This document shows positions 49,032 to 59,824 of a stretch of DNA of 64,000 bases, one piece after another (the stretch's first letter is position 1; each line of letters opens with the position of its first letter). The translations under genes were made by a program, and so were the position numbers. The notes under the pieces were generated by a model, which worked only from the letters and a program-made list of their open reading frames with translations, did not search any database and was not told the DNA's origin. Source of the stretch: Variovorax sp. N23 (GTDB lineage: Bacteria; Pseudomonadota; Gammaproteobacteria; Burkholderiales; Burkholderiaceae_C); NCBI RefSeq assembly GCF_025486315.1, contig NZ_JAOOPY010000001.1, forward strand, positions 434,001 through 498,000, read 5' to 3'.

Positions 49032-50465
49032 ATGAACAGCACGACCGCCTCCACCGGCACGCGGCCTGTACCGCAGATTGCCCCGCGCACGCGCCTGCTG
49101 CTCGAAGGCCCGATCGTCCCCACCCTGCTGCGCCTGGCGGCGCCCAACGTGCTGGTGATGGTGGCGCAGGCTGCCGTCGGGTTGATCGAAACCTACTTCG
49201 TCGGCAAGCTGGGCACCGATGCGCTGGCCGGCATGGCGCTGGTGTTCCCGATCGTCATGCTGATGCAGATGACCTCGGCCGGCGCGATGGGCGGCGGCAT
49301 CGCGTCCGCTGTCGCACGCGCGCTGGGCGCGCAGCGGCGCGACGAGGCCGACGCGGTGGCCGTGCATGCGATGGTGATCGCGGCGGGCTTCGGCATCGTC
49401 TTCATGCTCGCGCTGCTGTTCGGCGGGCGCTGGCTGTATGCGCTGATGGGCGGCACCGGCGCGTCGCTCGAGGCGGCCTTGACGTACTCCCACGTCGTGT
49501 TCGCCGGCGCGGTGCTGGTGTGGATCTTCAACTCGCTCGCGGCCGTGATCCGCGGCACCGGCAACATGTCGGTGCCGGCCAACGTCACGGTGGCCGGCGT
49601 GGTCGTGCTGATCCCGCTGTCGCCGCTGCTGATCTTCGGCTGGGGCCCGATCCCCGGCCTGGGCATCGCGGGCGGCGCGGTGGCGCTGCTGCTGTATTAC
49701 CTGCTGGGCATCGTGGCGCTGGGGGTCTACATGGCATCGAGCCACAGCCTGCTCAAGCTGTCGTTCGCCAGCGTGCGGCTGCGCTGGCCGATCTTCCGCG
49801 GCATCCTGCGTGTGGGCCTGATCTCGTCGATCGCCACGGTGTGCACCAACCTGTCGATCGGCATCGCGACGGCACTGGCCGGGCACTTCGGCCCCGGCGC
49901 CATCGCCGGTTATGGCACGGCCTCGCGGCTCGAGTACCTGCTGGTGCCGCTGATCTTCGGCCTCGGCGCGCCGCTGCTCGCGATGGTGGGCACCTGCATC
50001 GGCGCCGGCCAGCGCGAGCGCGCCTTGCGCGCGACCTGGGCTGGCGCGGGCATTGCCTTCCTGCTGGCCGAGAGCATCGGGCTCGCGGCGGCTCTGTTCC
50101 CGCGGCCCTGGCTGCTGCTCTTCGGCAACGACCCCGCGATGCTCGAGGCCGGCACGCAGTACCTGCGCGCGGTCGGTCCGCTCTACGGCTTCTTCGGCGT
50201 CGGGCTGGTGCTGTACTTCGCCTCGCAGGGCGCGGGGCGATTGCTGTGGCCGGTGGTCGGCAACCTGTTGCGGCTCGCAGTTGCCGGGGCCGGCGGCTGG
50301 CTCGCGTTGCGGTTGAGCGGGGAGCTCGGCCATGTCTTCGTCGCGCAGGGCGTGGCGCTCGTCGTGTACGGCGTGGTCATCGCATCGGCCATCGCGGGCG
50401 GCGGCTGGTTCGGCCGCGTCGGCTGGCCGCGCACGCCGTCCGGGCTGATGCACCGCCTGACGTAG
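49032..50465 (+). CDS. MATE-family efflux transporter
   Basis: 477 residues with 12 helices in two six-helix MatE repeats; LIETYFVGKLGTDALAGMAL is the usual first-repeat motif, and GPGAIAGYGTASRLEYLLVPLIFGLGAPLL the second. Exports cationic or other compounds with Na+ or H+. Starts seven bases after the MFS gene, so probably the same transcript; both may be induced through the MarR regulator. Confidence 0.93.
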   Translation: MNSTTASTGTRPVPQIAPRTRLLLEGPIVPTLLRLAAPNVLVMVAQAAVGLIETYFVGKLGTDALAGMALVFPIVMLMQMTSAGAMGGGIASAVARALGAQRRDEADAVAVHAMVIAAGFGIVFMLALLFGGRWLYALMGGTGASLEAALTYSHVVFAGAVLVWIFNSLAAVIRGTGNMSVPANVTVAGVVVLIPLSPLLIFGWGPIPGLGIAGGAVALLLYYLLGIVALGVYMASSHSLLKLSFASVRLRWPIFRGILRVGLISSIATVCTNLSIGIATALAGHFGPGAIAGYGTASRLEYLLVPLIFGLGAPLLAMVGTCIGAGQRERALRATWAGAGIAFLLAESIGLAAALFPRPWLLLFGNDPAMLEAGTQYLRAVGPLYGFFGVGLVLYFASQGAGRLLWPVVGNLLRLAVAGAGGWLALRLSGELGHVFVAQGVALVVYGVVIASAIAGGGWFGRVGWPRTPSGLMHRLT

Positions 50466-50515
50466 CCGTGACGCGCCGACCTTCTTCTTTCCTTTCCCCA
50501 CACTGAAAGCACACC

Positions 50516-51214
50516 ATGCAACTCAAGGACTCCGTTGTCTTCGTCACCGGCGCCAACCGCGGCCTCGGACTCGCCTTCGCGCAAGCGGCCCTCGCGGCCG
50601 GTGCGCGCAAGGTCTATGCGGCCGCACGCGATCCGGCCAGCGTCACGCTGCCGGGCGTGGTGCCGATCCAGCTCGACGTCGGCAATGCGGAACAGGTCGC
50701 GGCCGCGGTGCGCGACTGCGGCGACGTCACGCTGCTGATCAACAACGCAGGCATCTCGATGGGGTCGAGCTTCCTCGCGTCGCCCGATGCGATCGCCGCG
50801 GCACGCGCCGAGTTCGAGGTCAACTTCTTCGGCCCGTGGGCGCTGGCCAGCGCCTTCGCGCCCGTGCTCAAGGCCAACGGCGGCGGCGCGATCGTGAACG
50901 TGCTCTCGGCGCTGAGCTGGGTGTCGTTCCCGAGCGTGGCCACCTACAGCGCGTCGAAGTCGGCCGCCTGGTCGCTCACCAACGGCCTGCGCAACGAACT
51001 GCGCGCGCAGGGCACGCAGGTGGTCGCGCTGCACGTCGGCTACATGGACACCGACATGACGCGCGGGCTCGATGCGCCCAAGTCGTCGCCGGCCGACGTG
51101 GCGCGCGTCGCGCTCGAAGGCGTGGAGGCCGGTGCCTTCGAGGTGCTGGCAGACGACATCAGCAAGCAGATCAAGCAGAGCCTCTCGACGGCGACGCCGG
51201 CGTACGCGGGCTGA
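50516..51214 (+). CDS. SDR-family oxidoreductase
   Basis: 232-residue classical short-chain dehydrogenase: TGANRGLGLAFA cofactor loop, NNAGIS, catalytic Ser in VLSALSW, and YSASK with the catalytic Tyr and Lys. Arg after the first Gly loop (ANRGLG) and later AARDP suggest NADP(H). The substrate is unknown. Its end is eight bases from the convergent class II aldolase gene. Confidence 0.9.
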   Translation: MQLKDSVVFVTGANRGLGLAFAQAALAAGARKVYAAARDPASVTLPGVVPIQLDVGNAEQVAAAVRDCGDVTLLINNAGISMGSSFLASPDAIAAARAEFEVNFFGPWALASAFAPVLKANGGGAIVNVLSALSWVSFPSVATYSASKSAAWSLTNGLRNELRAQGTQVVALHVGYMDTDMTRGLDAPKSSPADVARVALEGVEAGAFEVLADDISKQIKQSLSTATPAYAG

Positions 51215-51221
51215 GCACGGT

Positions 51222-51995
51222 TCAGCGGAGGGCCGCGGGCGCCGGCAGCATGCGCCGGAGCGACTCGAAGAACAGGTCGGACTGCTCCCGCTCGCTCTGC
51301 ACCTGCGCGGCGACGCGGGCTGCCAGCGCGGCGTTCACCGGCGCGAGCGGCCGCCCGGTCGATTGCGCGATGACCTGGTGCAGGCAGGCGCGCTCGAGGT
51401 AGTAGAGGTCGTCGTAGGCATGCGCGATGGTCGCGCCCGCCACCACGACGCCGTGGTTCGCGAGAAAGGCCACGTCCTTGCCGGCCATCGCGCGGGCGAT
51501 GCGCTCGCCTTCGGCATCGTCGAGGGCCAGGCCGTTGTAGTCGGCGTCGATGGCGAGGCGGTCCATGAAGCGCATGGCGTTCTGGCTCAGCGTCGTGTCG
51601 AGCGCGCGGTCGGCCGTGAGCGTCAGTGCGGTCGCATAGGGCGAATGCACATGCAGCACCACCGCGTGGCCGGTGATGCGGTGGATCGCGCCGTGGATGA
51701 AGAGGGCGGTCGGCTCCACGCGGTGCCGGCCGGCCAGCACGGCGCCATTCACATCGATAAGCACGATGTCGTCGGGGCCGACCTCGCTCCAGTGCAGGCC
51801 GCGGGGGTTGATGAGGTAGCGGTCCTGTGCGCCCGGCAGCATCACGCTGAAGTGGTTGCAGACGCCTTCGGACAGACCGTGGTGCGCGGCGGCACGCAGG
51901 GCGAGCGCGAGGTCTTCGCGCAGCTGGCGCACGCGCGGGGCGGCGTACTGCGCGTCGGCGCTTTCGGGGAGGGTGGTGCGAACGGTGTCTTGCAT
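51222..51995 (-). CDS. Class II aldolase/adducin family protein
   Basis: 257 residues. Zinc ligands: the pair in VLHVHSPYATAL and a later His in LANHGVVV; GVCNHFSVMLP is the N-terminal family motif. Related to fuculose/ribulose phosphate aldolases and epimerases; some members are decarboxylases. It follows dgoA by 11 bases, so it belongs to the galactonate-type operon, with an unknown exact substrate. Confidence 0.88.
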   Translation of the reverse strand: MQDTVRTTLPESADAQYAAPRVRQLREDLALALRAAAHHGLSEGVCNHFSVMLPGAQDRYLINPRGLHWSEVGPDDIVLIDVNGAVLAGRHRVEPTALFIHGAIHRITGHAVVLHVHSPYATALTLTADRALDTTLSQNAMRFMDRLAIDADYNGLALDDAEGERIARAMAGKDVAFLANHGVVVAGATIAHAYDDLYYLERACLHQVIAQSTGRPLAPVNAALAARVAAQVQSEREQSDLFFESLRRMLPAPAALR

Positions 51996-52006
51996 GGTGT
52001 GAGCTT

Positions 52007-52651
52007 TCAGGTGCGCACGGCGCCTTGCCAGGCCGCGACGAACAGCAGCGCAGCGTCGCGCACGTCGGCGGCGGTTTTGCCGGGTTGGTAGAGGGCCGAG
52101 CCGATGCCGAAGCCCGTCGCGCCGGCGGCGCGCCAGGCGTCCATGTTGGCCGGGGAGATGCCGCCGACCGGCATCAGCGGCGTACCCTTCGGCAGCACCG
52201 CCAGCCAGGCCTTGAGCACGGCGGGCGAGGCCCCCTCGGCCGGGAACAGCTTGAGCCCCGTGGCGCCTGCGGCCAGCGCGCCGAAGGCCTCGGTCGGTGT
52301 CGCCACGCCCGGCAGGCTGACCATGCCCAGACGGCCGGCCTCGGCCACCACCTCGGCGTTGAAGTTGGGCGACACGATGAGTTGGCCGCCCGCGGCATGC
52401 ACATCGCGCACCTGCTGCGCCGTGAGCACCGTGCCGGCGCCGACCAGCGCCTCGGGGACGCGCTGACGCATCAGCGCGATGCTCTCCAGCGGTTGCGGCG
52501 AATTCAGCGGCACCTCGAGCAGGCGGAAGCCGGCATCGACCAGGGCGTCGCTCACGGCCGGGGCCTCGGCAGGCGTGAGGCCGCGCAGGATGGCGACCAG
52601 CGGGAGTTGCCGCACCGCGGCGTGGAAGGTGTCGAGGGGCGTCATGGTCAT
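52007..52651 (-). CDS. dgoA: 2-dehydro-3-deoxy-6-phosphogalactonate aldolase
   Basis: 214-residue class I aldolase of the KDPG/KDPGal family: Glu in LLEVPLNSP, VGAGTVL, Schiff-base Lys in GLKLFPAEGASP, and MPVGGISPANMDAW. The VPLNSP and FPAE wording is that of DgoA rather than Eda (compare VTLRTP in the eda gene at 36016). Splits KDPGal into pyruvate and glyceraldehyde 3-phosphate. An ATG two codons in is an alternative. The dgoK stop lies eight bases upstream. Confidence 0.93.
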   Translation of the reverse strand: MTMTPLDTFHAAVRQLPLVAILRGLTPAEAPAVSDALVDAGFRLLEVPLNSPQPLESIALMRQRVPEALVGAGTVLTAQQVRDVHAAGGQLIVSPNFNAEVVAEAGRLGMVSLPGVATPTEAFGALAAGATGLKLFPAEGASPAVLKAWLAVLPKGTPLMPVGGISPANMDAWRAAGATGFGIGSALYQPGKTAADVRDAALLFVAAWQGAVRT

Positions 52652-52659
52652 GTGGATGT

Positions 52660-53544
52660 TCAGGGGTACAGGGTCCGGGACAGGGCCTGCAGGCCGGCCC
52701 AGGTGGCCTCGGCGCCCAGCGTCCGGCTGGCCACGCCGCTGGCGTGCAGGGCGAGTTCGTAGCGCCGCGTGAGCGCGGGCGCACCGATGAGCACCACCTC
52801 GCCCTTGGCATGCAGCGACTGCGTGCGCAGCTCCTCGCCGATCAGCAAGCCCGACAGATAGCTCGCCAGGTCGGCAGCGCCCATGCGGCCGAACAGCGAC
52901 AGCGTGCGCGCGCCGAAGGCGTTGTGCAGCAGGCCCTCGTTGTTGCCGGCCTGCGCCACGCCGAGCATGAAGGCTGCTTCGTCCAGCGGCGCCTGGGTGT
53001 CGATGGTGCGCGACAGGATCGAGTGCGTGCCGAGCAGCGCATAGAACTCGCCCGTCATGAAGGTGCGGAAACCGGTGACGCGGCCATCGGCCACGCGGGC
53101 CCACTTGTTGTGGGTGCCGGGCAGCACGAAAAGACCGTCGCGCTGGCCCGTGAGGGCGATGGCGCCGAAGATCTGGACCTCCTCGCCGCGCATCACGTCG
53201 GGCACGCCGTCGTGCTCGACGCTCAGGCCGGGCACCAGCGCGATGCGGTCGCCGTCGACCAGGATGACCTTGGTGGCGATCTCGGTCAGGCCCGCCGGGC
53301 AGGCGCAGTAGGGCGCCTCGACCCAGCCCTGCTTGCTGCCGGCCATGCCCGAGATCAGGCAGCGTGGGCGGCCGGGACCGCGCATCCAGTCGCCCACGAG
53401 CGACTCGAACACCGCGCCGAATTCGCCCGCCGGCACGCTCAGGATGCCGCGCGGCGCGCTGCGCTCATCGAGCACGCGACCGGCTGCATCGAGCAGCGCG
53501 CCGCGCAGTGAACTGGTGCCCCAGTCGATCGCCACCAGGTTCAT
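52660..53544 (-). CDS. dgoK: 2-dehydro-3-deoxygalactonokinase
   Basis: 294 residues, matching E. coli DgoK in length. Motifs: AIDWGTSSLRGALLD (phosphate loop), SGMAGSKQGWVEAPY, RGEEVQIFGA and LPGTHNKWARV. Phosphorylates 2-keto-3-deoxygalactonate. The ATG at 53544 is chosen because GGAGAG lies seven bases upstream; an in-frame ATG five codons earlier lacks a ribosome site. First gene of the dgoK-dgoA-aldolase operon. Confidence 0.95.
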   Translation of the reverse strand: MNLVAIDWGTSSLRGALLDAAGRVLDERSAPRGILSVPAGEFGAVFESLVGDWMRGPGRPRCLISGMAGSKQGWVEAPYCACPAGLTEIATKVILVDGDRIALVPGLSVEHDGVPDVMRGEEVQIFGAIALTGQRDGLFVLPGTHNKWARVADGRVTGFRTFMTGEFYALLGTHSILSRTIDTQAPLDEAAFMLGVAQAGNNEGLLHNAFGARTLSLFGRMGAADLASYLSGLLIGEELRTQSLHAKGEVVLIGAPALTRRYELALHASGVASRTLGAEATWAGLQALSRTLYP

Positions 53545-53759
53545 GCCGTGTCTCTCCATCGTGGGGTCGGGAGGGTCGGATGATAAGTGCGGCGACCTGG
53601 CGCCGGTGGGCCGTGCGGGTATCGATGGCGCCCGCATGTCTCCCGTTGGAAGGAGCCCGGACCCGGCCGGGCGGGGCTGGCGCCGGCGCACGGAAGCTGT
53701 CATGCTGACCGGGCCGCTGGCGTCTCTGCACGGCCCGATCCACCCGCGAAGGAGTTCCC

Positions 53760-54158
53760 ATGAAGATCGTCGTTGTTGCCTTGGGCGTCGTCTGCGCCCA
53801 GCTGCTGGCCCTGAGCGCTGCGGCCCAGACGCCGCCCACCGATCCGTTGCGCGTCGAGCGCAAACAGGAAGCGCAGAAGGCCGCGCGCACCCCCCTGCTG
53901 GGCGAAGGCTACCCGCAGCCCGAGCCGCGCGCCAAGGTGAGTCCGCAGGCCAAGGCCGAGGCGCGCGCCGAACGCCGCAAGAACGCGGCCGCCGCCGCGA
54001 AGGATGCCAAGCCCGGCGAGCTCTACAGCACGGTGCCCGAGGCACGCCCCAAGGTGCCCAAGGGCGAGCGCGCTGCCGCCCGTGCAGCGCGCAACGCGGA
54101 GGTCTCGCGCGCCGTCAAGGCGGGCGAGATCAAGCCGATCGGCGAAGGCGGCAAGTGA
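53760..54158 (+). CDS. Small secreted Ala/Lys/Arg-rich protein, unknown
   Basis: 132 residues. A signal peptide (1-22, ending LSAAAQ) is followed by a basic, Ala-rich, low-complexity mature protein with repeats of the type KVS/PQAKAEARAERR and KGERAAARAARNAE. Probably a disordered periplasmic or cell-wall protein; no domain is recognised. AAGGAG ribosome site at good spacing. Ends at a strong shared terminator. Confidence 0.65.
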   Translation: MKIVVVALGVVCAQLLALSAAAQTPPTDPLRVERKQEAQKAARTPLLGEGYPQPEPRAKVSPQAKAEARAERRKNAAAAAKDAKPGELYSTVPEARPKVPKGERAAARAARNAEVSRAVKAGEIKPIGEGGK

Positions 54159-54187
54159 CACGGGCGCGCACGGCGCGCCCAGGAAGC

Positions 54188-54213
54188 AGAAAGGGCGCCG
54201 AGGCGCCCTTTCT
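54188..54213. terminator. Bidirectional-looking terminator
   Basis: Perfect 12-base-pair stem AGAAAGGGCGCC / GGCGCCCTTTCT with a two-base loop, between the convergent secreted-protein gene (stop at 54158) and rhlE (stop at 54247). Arms contain TTTCT on both strands, so it may end transcripts from both sides. Confidence 0.75.
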
Positions 54214-54246
54214 GTTGGTTTCTATCGGTCGATCGATGGAGGTCGA

Positions 54247-56025
54247 TCAGCGGCCGTAGGAACGGCCACCGCCGCCACCGCCACCGCCGCCGTAGCCGCC
54301 GCCCGAGCGGCCGCCACCACCGCCGCCGCCGGAGCGGTTGCCGCCGTAGCCACCACCACCACCGCCGGTGCGGCGACCCCGGCCTGCGCCGAAGGTCGCG
54401 TCCACGCTGGTGCGCAACGGATCGGGCTGGCCGGCAACGCCGCCAGTCACGGCTTCGGCGCGCAGGTGCGCCACCTGGTTGGCCTGCGTCGGGCTGTGGC
54501 TGTTGCCGTGATGACGCGGCTGGCGCTCGTCGTGCGGCAGGCCTTGCGGCGCGCGTGCCGGGCCTTGCGGGCCGCGGCCCGGACCTTGCGGGCGCGGGCC
54601 CTGGCCGCGGGCACCCTGGCCCTGGCCACCACCGCCGCCGTTGCGAGCGCCTTGCGGGGCACCGCCACCGCCACGGCGCTGACCGCTGCCACCACCGCCA
54701 TTGCCGCCACCACCGCCACCAGAGCGCTCGCCCTGGCCGGCCTTGTTGTCGCGCACGCGTTGCAGCATCTCGGTGCGGGCGGCCTTCGCGGCGGCCTGCA
54801 TCACCTCACGGCTCGGCGGACGGCCGGCGCCGCCCCAGATCGTCTGGCGACCCATGGCGATCGGCTCGGCGCGTTCGCCTTCGTCGGGGCCGAAGCCTTC
54901 GACCGTCACGACCGGGATCTGCTGCTTGGTGAAGCGCTCGATCTCCTGCATGAAGCCTTCTTCGTCCATGCAGACCAGGCTCACGGCTTCGCCGCTGTTG
55001 CCCGCGCGGCCGGTGCGGCCGATGCGGTGCACGTAGTCTTCGCTGACGTTCGGGATCTCGTAGTTCACCACGTGCGGCAGCTCGTCGATGTCGATGCCGC
55101 GGGCCGCGATGTCCGTCGCCACCAGCGCGCGGATGTCGCCGCTCTTGAAGCCGGCCAGCGCCTGCGTACGGGCGCTCTGGCTCTTGTTGCCGTGCAGCGC
55201 CATCGCCTCGATGCCGTTCTTGGTCAGGAATTCGGCGACGTTGTTGGCGCCGAACTTGGTGCGCGTGAACACCAGCACCTGGCTCCAGTTGTGCTCGTTG
55301 ATGATGTGCGCGAGCAGCGCCTTCTTCTTGCCGCGGCCCACGGGGTGGACCACCTGCGTGATGCGCTGCACCGTGGTGTTGCGCGGCGTCACCTGGATGC
55401 TCTGCGGGTTCTTGAGCAGGTTCGCGGCCAGGTCGCGGATCTCGTCGCTGAAGGTGGCCGAGAACAGCAGGCTCTGCTTGTCCTTGGGCACCAGGGCGAG
55501 GATCTTCTTCACGTCGTGGATGAAGCCCATGTCGAGCATGCGGTCGGCTTCGTCGAGGATCAGGATCTGCACCTGCGACAGGTCGAGCATGCCCTGCTGC
55601 TGCAGGTCGAGCAGACGGCCGGGCGTCGCCACCAGGATGTCGACGCCCTTCTTGAGCTTGCTGATCTGCGGGTTCATGCCGACGCCGCCGAAGATCACGG
55701 TGGATTCGAGCTGCAGGTACTTGCCGTAGGTGCGCACCGATTCCTCGACCTGTGCGGCGAGTTCGCGCGTGGGGGTGAGCACCAGGGCGCGGATGCCGGT
55801 GCCGCCGAACTTGTTGGTGGCGCTGCGGCTCATGGTGAGCTTGTGCAGCATGGGCAGCGTGAAGGCGGCCGTCTTGCCGGTGCCGGTCTGGGCGCCGCCG
55901 AGCAGGTCGTGGCCCTCGAGCACCACGGGGATCGCCTGGGCCTGGATGGGGGTGGGGGTGTCGTAGCCGTGCTCGAGCACAGCCTTCAGGATGGCCGGGG
56001 CCAACTTCAGATCGTCAAAGGTCAT
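54247..56025 (-). CDS. rhlE: DEAD-box RNA helicase, RhlE type, with Gly-rich tail
   Basis: 592 residues. The helicase core has all motifs: AQTGTGKT (45-51), PTRELA, TPGR, DEAD (158-161), SAT (189-191), and HRIGRTGR (333-340). From about residue 430 the protein is a low-complexity tail: two Gly/Arg/Gln-rich blocks flanking a [17 protein letters not shown] segment and ending [15 protein letters not shown]. Such RGG tails bind RNA. Unwinds RNA in cold or ribosome assembly in relatives. 282 bases of apparently gene-free sequence separate it from ettA, enough for a long 5' leader. Confidence 0.93.
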   Translation of the reverse strand: MTFDDLKLAPAILKAVLEHGYDTPTPIQAQAIPVVLEGHDLLGGAQTGTGKTAAFTLPMLHKLTMSRSATNKFGGTGIRALVLTPTRELAAQVEESVRTYGKYLQLESTVIFGGVGMNPQISKLKKGVDILVATPGRLLDLQQQGMLDLSQVQILILDEADRMLDMGFIHDVKKILALVPKDKQSLLFSATFSDEIRDLAANLLKNPQSIQVTPRNTTVQRITQVVHPVGRGKKKALLAHIINEHNWSQVLVFTRTKFGANNVAEFLTKNGIEAMALHGNKSQSARTQALAGFKSGDIRALVATDIAARGIDIDELPHVVNYEIPNVSEDYVHRIGRTGRAGNSGEAVSLVCMDEEGFMQEIERFTKQQIPVVTVEGFGPDEGERAEPIAMGRQTIWGGAGRPPSREVMQAAAKAARTEMLQRVRDNKAGQGERSGGGGGGNGGGGSGQRRGGGGAPQGARNGGGGGQGQGARGQGPRPQGPGRGPQGPARAPQGLPHDERQPRHHGNSHSPTQANQVAHLRAEAVTGGVAGQPDPLRTSVDATFGAGRGRRTGGGGGGYGGNRSGGGGGGGRSGGGYGGGGGGGGGRSYGR

Positions 56026-56307
56026 TTGGAAGCAATAGCGCCTTGCACGGCGCAGTGGCATCGGCCTTCCACGCACCCTTTTGCCGGGGCGGCATGGTCA
56101 GTTCAGGCAGATGAATCAAGGGTGGGAGCCGAGGGCCTGTCGCATCGGGATGCGCATGCCTTCTTGTCCCCGGCAGAAGAGCCGCTGTTGCGGGCAACTG
56201 GACCCGGCAACAGGCGAGATTGTCGCATGAGTCGATAATCGACGGTTTGCCGCGCCCGATTTTCTCGGCCGCCCGCGCAACCACCCTGACCCAACGCAAG
56301 TACACAG

Positions 56308-57969
<1,662 letters not shown>

Positions 57970-57984
57970 GCGTCGTCGCCCTCG

Positions 57985-58012
57985 AAAAAGCCGCCTCTCC
58001 GGGCGGTTTTTT
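57985..58012 (+). terminator. Intrinsic terminator after ettA
   Basis: AAAAAGCCGCC, six-base loop, GGCGGTTTTTT, starting 16 bases past the stop; one G-U pair in the stem. Confidence 0.85.
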
Positions 58013-58094
58013 CATGGGGTCGAGGCCTTGTCCTACGGGCGCCGCGACAGATGCCTACCACCTGCCAGCGCCCATCCGTGCGAGACTGGCCCGA

Positions 58095-58436
58095 ATGAAA
58101 GCCGCAAGCGTTCTCCTGTTGAGCCTCCTCGCCGGTGTCTGCCTGGCGCGGGCCGAAGAGGTCAAGGTGCCCATCGACAGCGACGACAAGCGCATCATCT
58201 ATGTCGCCCCCGACGTCGCACCGACCGGCAGCACGGTCGTCACCAACGGCGCCACCGTGGGTATGCAGCGCCCGGACGGCAGCACGACCTACGGCGGCAT
58301 GAACACGGCCGGCGATCGGCCGACGTACTCCATCGGCGCCAGTACCGGCGGCGACACCTCCTTCTCGGCCGGTGTGTCGTCCGATGGCCGCAAGGAAAGC
58401 GCCGGCGTGAAGGCCGGCGTCAAGATCAAGTTCTGA
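58095..58436 (+). CDS. Small periplasmic protein, unknown
   Basis: 113 residues with a signal peptide (1-19/20, ending LARAEE). The mature part is rich in Gly, Thr, Ser and Asp with beta-strand periodicity (STTYGGMNTAGDRPTYSIGAST). The C-terminus ends in a short amphipathic strand and Phe (KIKF), which could resemble an outer-membrane protein ending, but it is too short for a barrel. No family recognised. Convergent with the TAXI gene. Confidence 0.6.
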   Translation: MKAASVLLLSLLAGVCLARAEEVKVPIDSDDKRIIYVAPDVAPTGSTVVTNGATVGMQRPDGSTTYGGMNTAGDRPTYSIGASTGGDTSFSAGVSSDGRKESAGVKAGVKIKF

Positions 58437-58455
58437 GACAGCGCCCGCAGCAGGC

Positions 58456-59814
58456 TCAGGCGGCTGCCTTGGCGCGCGCGCCGAGGGTCGCCTGTACGCG
58501 CTGGCGCACCGCAGCGATGTTGTTGCGCAGCGCGTAGAGCTCGTCCGCATAGGACAGCGGGACGGCCACCTTGTGGACACGGCGGTCGAGGTCGTCGAGC
58601 TTCGTCATCAGCGCATCGGAATCGCCCTCGGCCGACTCCAGTTGCGTTTCGATATCGCGCAGTTGCCCATACCAGCGGAACACGCGCGAGCGCACCCGGA
58701 ACTGGTAGAGCGGCGGCACCACGCGGCTGAGCGGCAGCATCAACACCACCAGGCCACCCAGCACCAGCCACATCCGCTCGATCAGGTTGCTGGCCCAGAA
58801 GGGCAGGTAGCGCTGCCAGAAGGGCGGCGTGCCGTTGATGGCGCGGTCGCCCTCGGGGCTGACGGGCAGTTCGCTGGTGCGGGTGTTGGGGAAGTCGCGA
58901 GCGCGGTTGAACCAGCCGGCCTCGCTGTGCAGCGTCTGGGCGCTTTCCGCGAAGAGCTGGCGCAGCGCGGGGTGCGTCTGCTCGCGTGCCAGCAGCGAGG
59001 TGGTGGCGGCCAGCATCGACACGTCGTGCGCCGGCACGTCGCGCGCCAGGTCGACCACGCCGCGCGGCAGCGACACGGCCGACAGGAAGGCGAAGCGGCG
59101 CGAATAGGCGTCGCTCTGCGCCAGATCCATCAGTGCGACGCCCGGCGCGCGCAGCAGTTGCTGCACCAGCGGCGACTGCGGCGCCGACGCCAGCACGATC
59201 ACGTCGAGCAGGCCGGCCTGCAGGGCCTCGGTCGCCGGTGTCTGCTCGAGGTTCGACAACTGCAGCGCACCCGCATCGAGGTGGTTGGCGCGCAGCATGC
59301 GCTCCATGATCTCCGGCACGCCGCTGCCGGGGCGGTCGACGTTCACGCGCAGGCCCTTGAGCTGCGCGATCGATTCGAGCGTGCCCGTCTTGCGGTTTAC
59401 CGTGCGCGCCGCATCGATGCGGTAGAACACCCACAGCGGTTCGTAGAAGAGGCTGCCGAGCGAGGTGAGCCCCGCCTCCTCGTCGGCCACCACGTCGGCG
59501 CTGCCGCCGCGCACGAAGGCCACGTCGGCCGTGCCGTTGCGCAGCATCTGCAGGTTGTCCGACGAGCCTTCGCTGGGCTTGAGCACGACCTCGATGCCGT
59601 TCGTGGCCAGGGCGCGTGCATAGCGCTGGCCGAATTCGGCATAGGCGCTGCCGGCCGGGCCGGTGGCGAGCGTCACGCGGCTGGGCGGTTGCGGCTGCAG
59701 CCACCAGTACGCCGCGATGACCAGGCCGATCACCAGGAAGACCACGGGCCCCGCCGATGCGATGAGGTCGCGGATCGACAGCAGGATCAGCTTGAGGGTC
59801 TTGGGCATGGACAT
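58456..59814 (-). CDS. Membrane-anchored TAXI-family solute-binding protein, orphan
   Basis: 452 residues. A membrane helix (about 21-39) replaces a cleavable signal. The TAXI TRAP binding domain follows (about 45-310: RVTLATGPAGSAYAEFGQRYA, then DVAFVRGGSADVV). A second membrane helix (348-366) and a cytoplasmic coiled-coil tail (380-445) complete it. No DctQM-type fused permease is encoded nearby, and classical TAXI proteins are soluble. The two-helix architecture suggests a sensor or a tethered binding component rather than a simple transporter part. P1-peptidase gene ends ten bases upstream. Confidence 0.82.
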   Translation of the reverse strand: MSMPKTLKLILLSIRDLIASAGPVVFLVIGLVIAAYWWLQPQPPSRVTLATGPAGSAYAEFGQRYARALATNGIEVVLKPSEGSSDNLQMLRNGTADVAFVRGGSADVVADEEAGLTSLGSLFYEPLWVFYRIDAARTVNRKTGTLESIAQLKGLRVNVDRPGSGVPEIMERMLRANHLDAGALQLSNLEQTPATEALQAGLLDVIVLASAPQSPLVQQLLRAPGVALMDLAQSDAYSRRFAFLSAVSLPRGVVDLARDVPAHDVSMLAATTSLLAREQTHPALRQLFAESAQTLHSEAGWFNRARDFPNTRTSELPVSPEGDRAINGTPPFWQRYLPFWASNLIERMWLVLGGLVVLMLPLSRVVPPLYQFRVRSRVFRWYGQLRDIETQLESAEGDSDALMTKLDDLDRRVHKVAVPLSYADELYALRNNIAAVRQRVQATLGARAKAAA

Positions 59815-59824
59815 GGCGCGGTGC

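Noticed and set aside
54590..54730. GGN/CCN tandem-like DNA as a repeat array or CRISPR-like element
   Set aside because: It is in frame coding sequence for the Gly-rich tail of the helicase, with no repeat-spacer structure.
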